Shown in pieces: positions 63,095 through 64,000 of a stretch of 64,000 nucleotides of DNA. Below the pieces are notes generated by a model. The model was given only the letters and a program-made list of their open reading frames with translations. It was not told the origin of the DNA and searched no databases. The DNA comes from Aliiglaciecola sp. CAU 1673. Lineage in GTDB: Bacteria; Pseudomonadota; Gammaproteobacteria; Enterobacterales; Alteromonadaceae. The first letter of the stretch is position 1. The number at the start of each line of letters is the position of its first letter. Position numbers and translations under genes: made by a program. The stretch covers positions 62,001 through 126,000 of the forward strand of contig NZ_JARHUG010000005.1 of the NCBI RefSeq assembly GCF_029223185.1, read 5' to 3'.

Positions 63095-63374
63095 TCAACA
63101 AGCCAAGCAAACGCTGTTTAGTAGTTGGAGATTGTAATAGGGGCAGAGCATAGGCTGCCCCTATTGCAAAGGCTCAACAAATGCCTATCACTAACTACTG
63201 TATGATCGGACGTTTAACTTGGTAAACTGAACAAGTGTGGGTTTAGATAGTAATCTTAAAAGCTCGGTTAGCTGGGACATGGATTCCCGCAAACTACAGC
63301 GGGAATGGCAAACCTTTAAGCCCTGATGACTCTCTTTCCTCTTCTGTGCTCTCAGCGCCTCTGCGGTGAAAAAA
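63095..63374. repeat. Intergenic stretch with inverted and dispersed-repeat-like sequence
   Basis: No gene. A long near-perfect hairpin with the perfect core AATAGGGGCAG/CTGCCCCTATT (63136-63165) extends to 15 bp and probably terminates the two convergent genes, although no T-run follows. A second inverted repeat, ATTCCCGC/GCGGGAAT (63283-63306), belongs to the CCCGC...GCGGG type common as dispersed repeats. Near 63340-63372 the reverse strand reads TTCACCGCAGAGGCGCTGAG, like a short dispersed element seen in many bacterial genomes. Confidence 0.6.
63136..63165. terminator. Long hairpin between convergent genes
   Basis: AATAGGGGCAG at 63136-63146 pairs with CTGCCCCTATT at 63155-63165 around 8 bases, and the outer flanks TTGT/GCAA continue the stem. 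No poly-T follows on either strand, so termination would not be classical. It is placed to serve both the lipoprotein gene and the binding-protein gene. Confidence 0.5.
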
Positions 63375-64000
63375 TCAAGCCGACTCAGGCAACTCCACAA
63401 ATTCGGTAGTGCAGTCAGTGGCTAGCTCATTAATAAAGGTATCGAAGGCATTGAAGTCGCCGCGTTGATGCATTTGCTTAATAGAATCGGCTAGGGCTGG
63501 CAGCTTAGCTTGGTGTTTTTTATTGACAAGGTGGTAGCTTACTACCTTTAAGTTACGCTCTTTGCGGTAATAAATTTTTGCCAAATCACTGCCACAAAGT
63601 TGCGTAGAAATCAGTTTTTTATTGCCAATCAGCGCATCAACCACGCCATTGGTCAGGAGTTTTCCCATAAAGGAAATGTTGTGCTCAAACAGGCAATTTA
63701 ACAGATATTTTTCGCAGTACGGTCGGGCGGCCTGAAAACCGCCCGTCACCGAATAAAATAAGGCTTTATCCTTCTTGCATTTGTTCGGATCCAGACAGAA
63801 CCAATAGGCATAATGATCGAGCATGGGTGTGCTGACGGCGAACAGGTTGGGGTAGTCTTCGGCAACCCAATGCGCTCTGCCTGCCTCGGCGTCTATTTCC
63901 AAGTTATTGGCCGATTGCAGGCCGCGTTTGGAAGGTAAAAAGCGCAACTTAGGCTGTATGCCCAGCGGCGCGTACATGGTGTTGAAAAGGGACTCGATGA
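63375..64000 (-). CDS. Periplasmic solute-binding-like protein (partial, 5' end outside window)
   Basis: The reverse-strand frame stays open to the window edge, so the ATG at 63977 is probably internal. The visible part (208 residues) includes IQPKLRFLPSKRGLQSAN and a mid part FYSVTGGFQAARPY. It reads like the SBP_bac_3 or transporter-substrate-binding family of marine gammaproteobacteria. Several Cys residues (CLDPNKCKK, YCEKYLLNC) are present. The ligand is unknown. Whether a signal peptide exists cannot be seen. Confidence 0.7.
   Translation of the reverse strand, partial: IESLFNTMYAPLGIQPKLRFLPSKRGLQSANNLEIDAEAGRAHWVAEDYPNLFAVSTPMLDHYAYWFCLDPNKCKKDKALFYSVTGGFQAARPYCEKYLLNCLFEHNISFMGKLLTNGVVDALIGNKKLISTQLCGSDLAKIYYRKERNLKVVSYHLVNKKHQAKLPALADSIKQMHQRGDFNAFDTFINELATDCTTEFVELPESA

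Noticed and set aside
63191-63400. Short minus-strand frame containing LDFFTAEALRAQKRKE
   Set aside because: This peptide is what results from reading the dispersed TTCACCGCAGAGG-type repeat; such frames are commonly mis-annotated as genes.

Overview
The window is chromosomal DNA of a marine-type gammaproteobacterium, most likely in Alteromonadales. This rests on gene order and gene identity: rsmD-ftsY-ftsE-ftsX near rpoH, glrK-qseG-glrR, divergent metF/metJ, uvrD-rarD-yigI-recQ, and DUF2959, DUF3570 and DUF4266 proteins. No tRNA, rRNA, CRISPR array, transposase or prophage gene was recognised. Both ends cut genes: sfsA on the left and a periplasmic binding-protein-like gene on the right.

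Positions 1-34600 are mostly housekeeping. They hold sfsA, pepB, a marC-type transporter, dgkA, rsmD, ftsYEX, an EAL-HDOD protein, the glrK-qseG-glrR two-component locus, rpoH, dtd, metF/metJ with a shared set of met boxes, uvrD with a LexA box, rarD, yigI, recQ, a GGDEF-EAL membrane protein and ribA. Two conserved neighbourhoods are interrupted. The EAL-HDOD and glr genes lie between ftsX and rpoH. A 1.3 kb AT-rich, hairpin-rich insert lies between rarD and yigI. Upstream of glrK are two GlrR-type operators (TGTC-N10-GACA), a good sigma-54 promoter and a structured non-coding stretch. This is the arrangement expected for a GlmY-type small RNA.

Positions 34650-55860 hold the most unusual region. 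A minus-strand block of 15 overlapping or tightly spaced genes (49985 down to 34651) encodes an HzsA-like di-heme lipoprotein, two paralogous outer-membrane beta-barrels, a TlpA-type thioredoxin, DUF4266 and DUF3570 proteins, three TPR/coiled-coil envelope proteins, two small envelope proteins, one TolQ/ExbB, two TolR/ExbD and an AgmX/PglI-type TonB-like protein. The TolQ + 2 TolR + TonB-like + TPR + barrel set resembles the Agl-Glt trans-envelope motor core of Myxococcus. Here it is joined to a periplasmic/surface redox module. A divergent operon (50581-55857) adds a mono-heme protein, a LamG lipoprotein with two CxxCH domains and a Tat-exported DUF1501 protein. The intergenic region between them carries two more GlrR-type sites, spaced as they are upstream of the small RNA. 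This suggests that envelope signalling through GlrK/GlrR controls the system.

Positions 55900-63100 form a visibly AT-richer accessory block. It has a lipoprotein, a tandem pair of PEP-CTERM proteins, a LuxR-type regulator and a large lipoprotein. A palindrome TCACCT-N4-AGGTGA (one copy imperfect) occurs 131-136 bp upstream of three of these start codons and is a candidate operator for the regulator. The stretch 63100-63370 holds dispersed-repeat-like inverted repeats.
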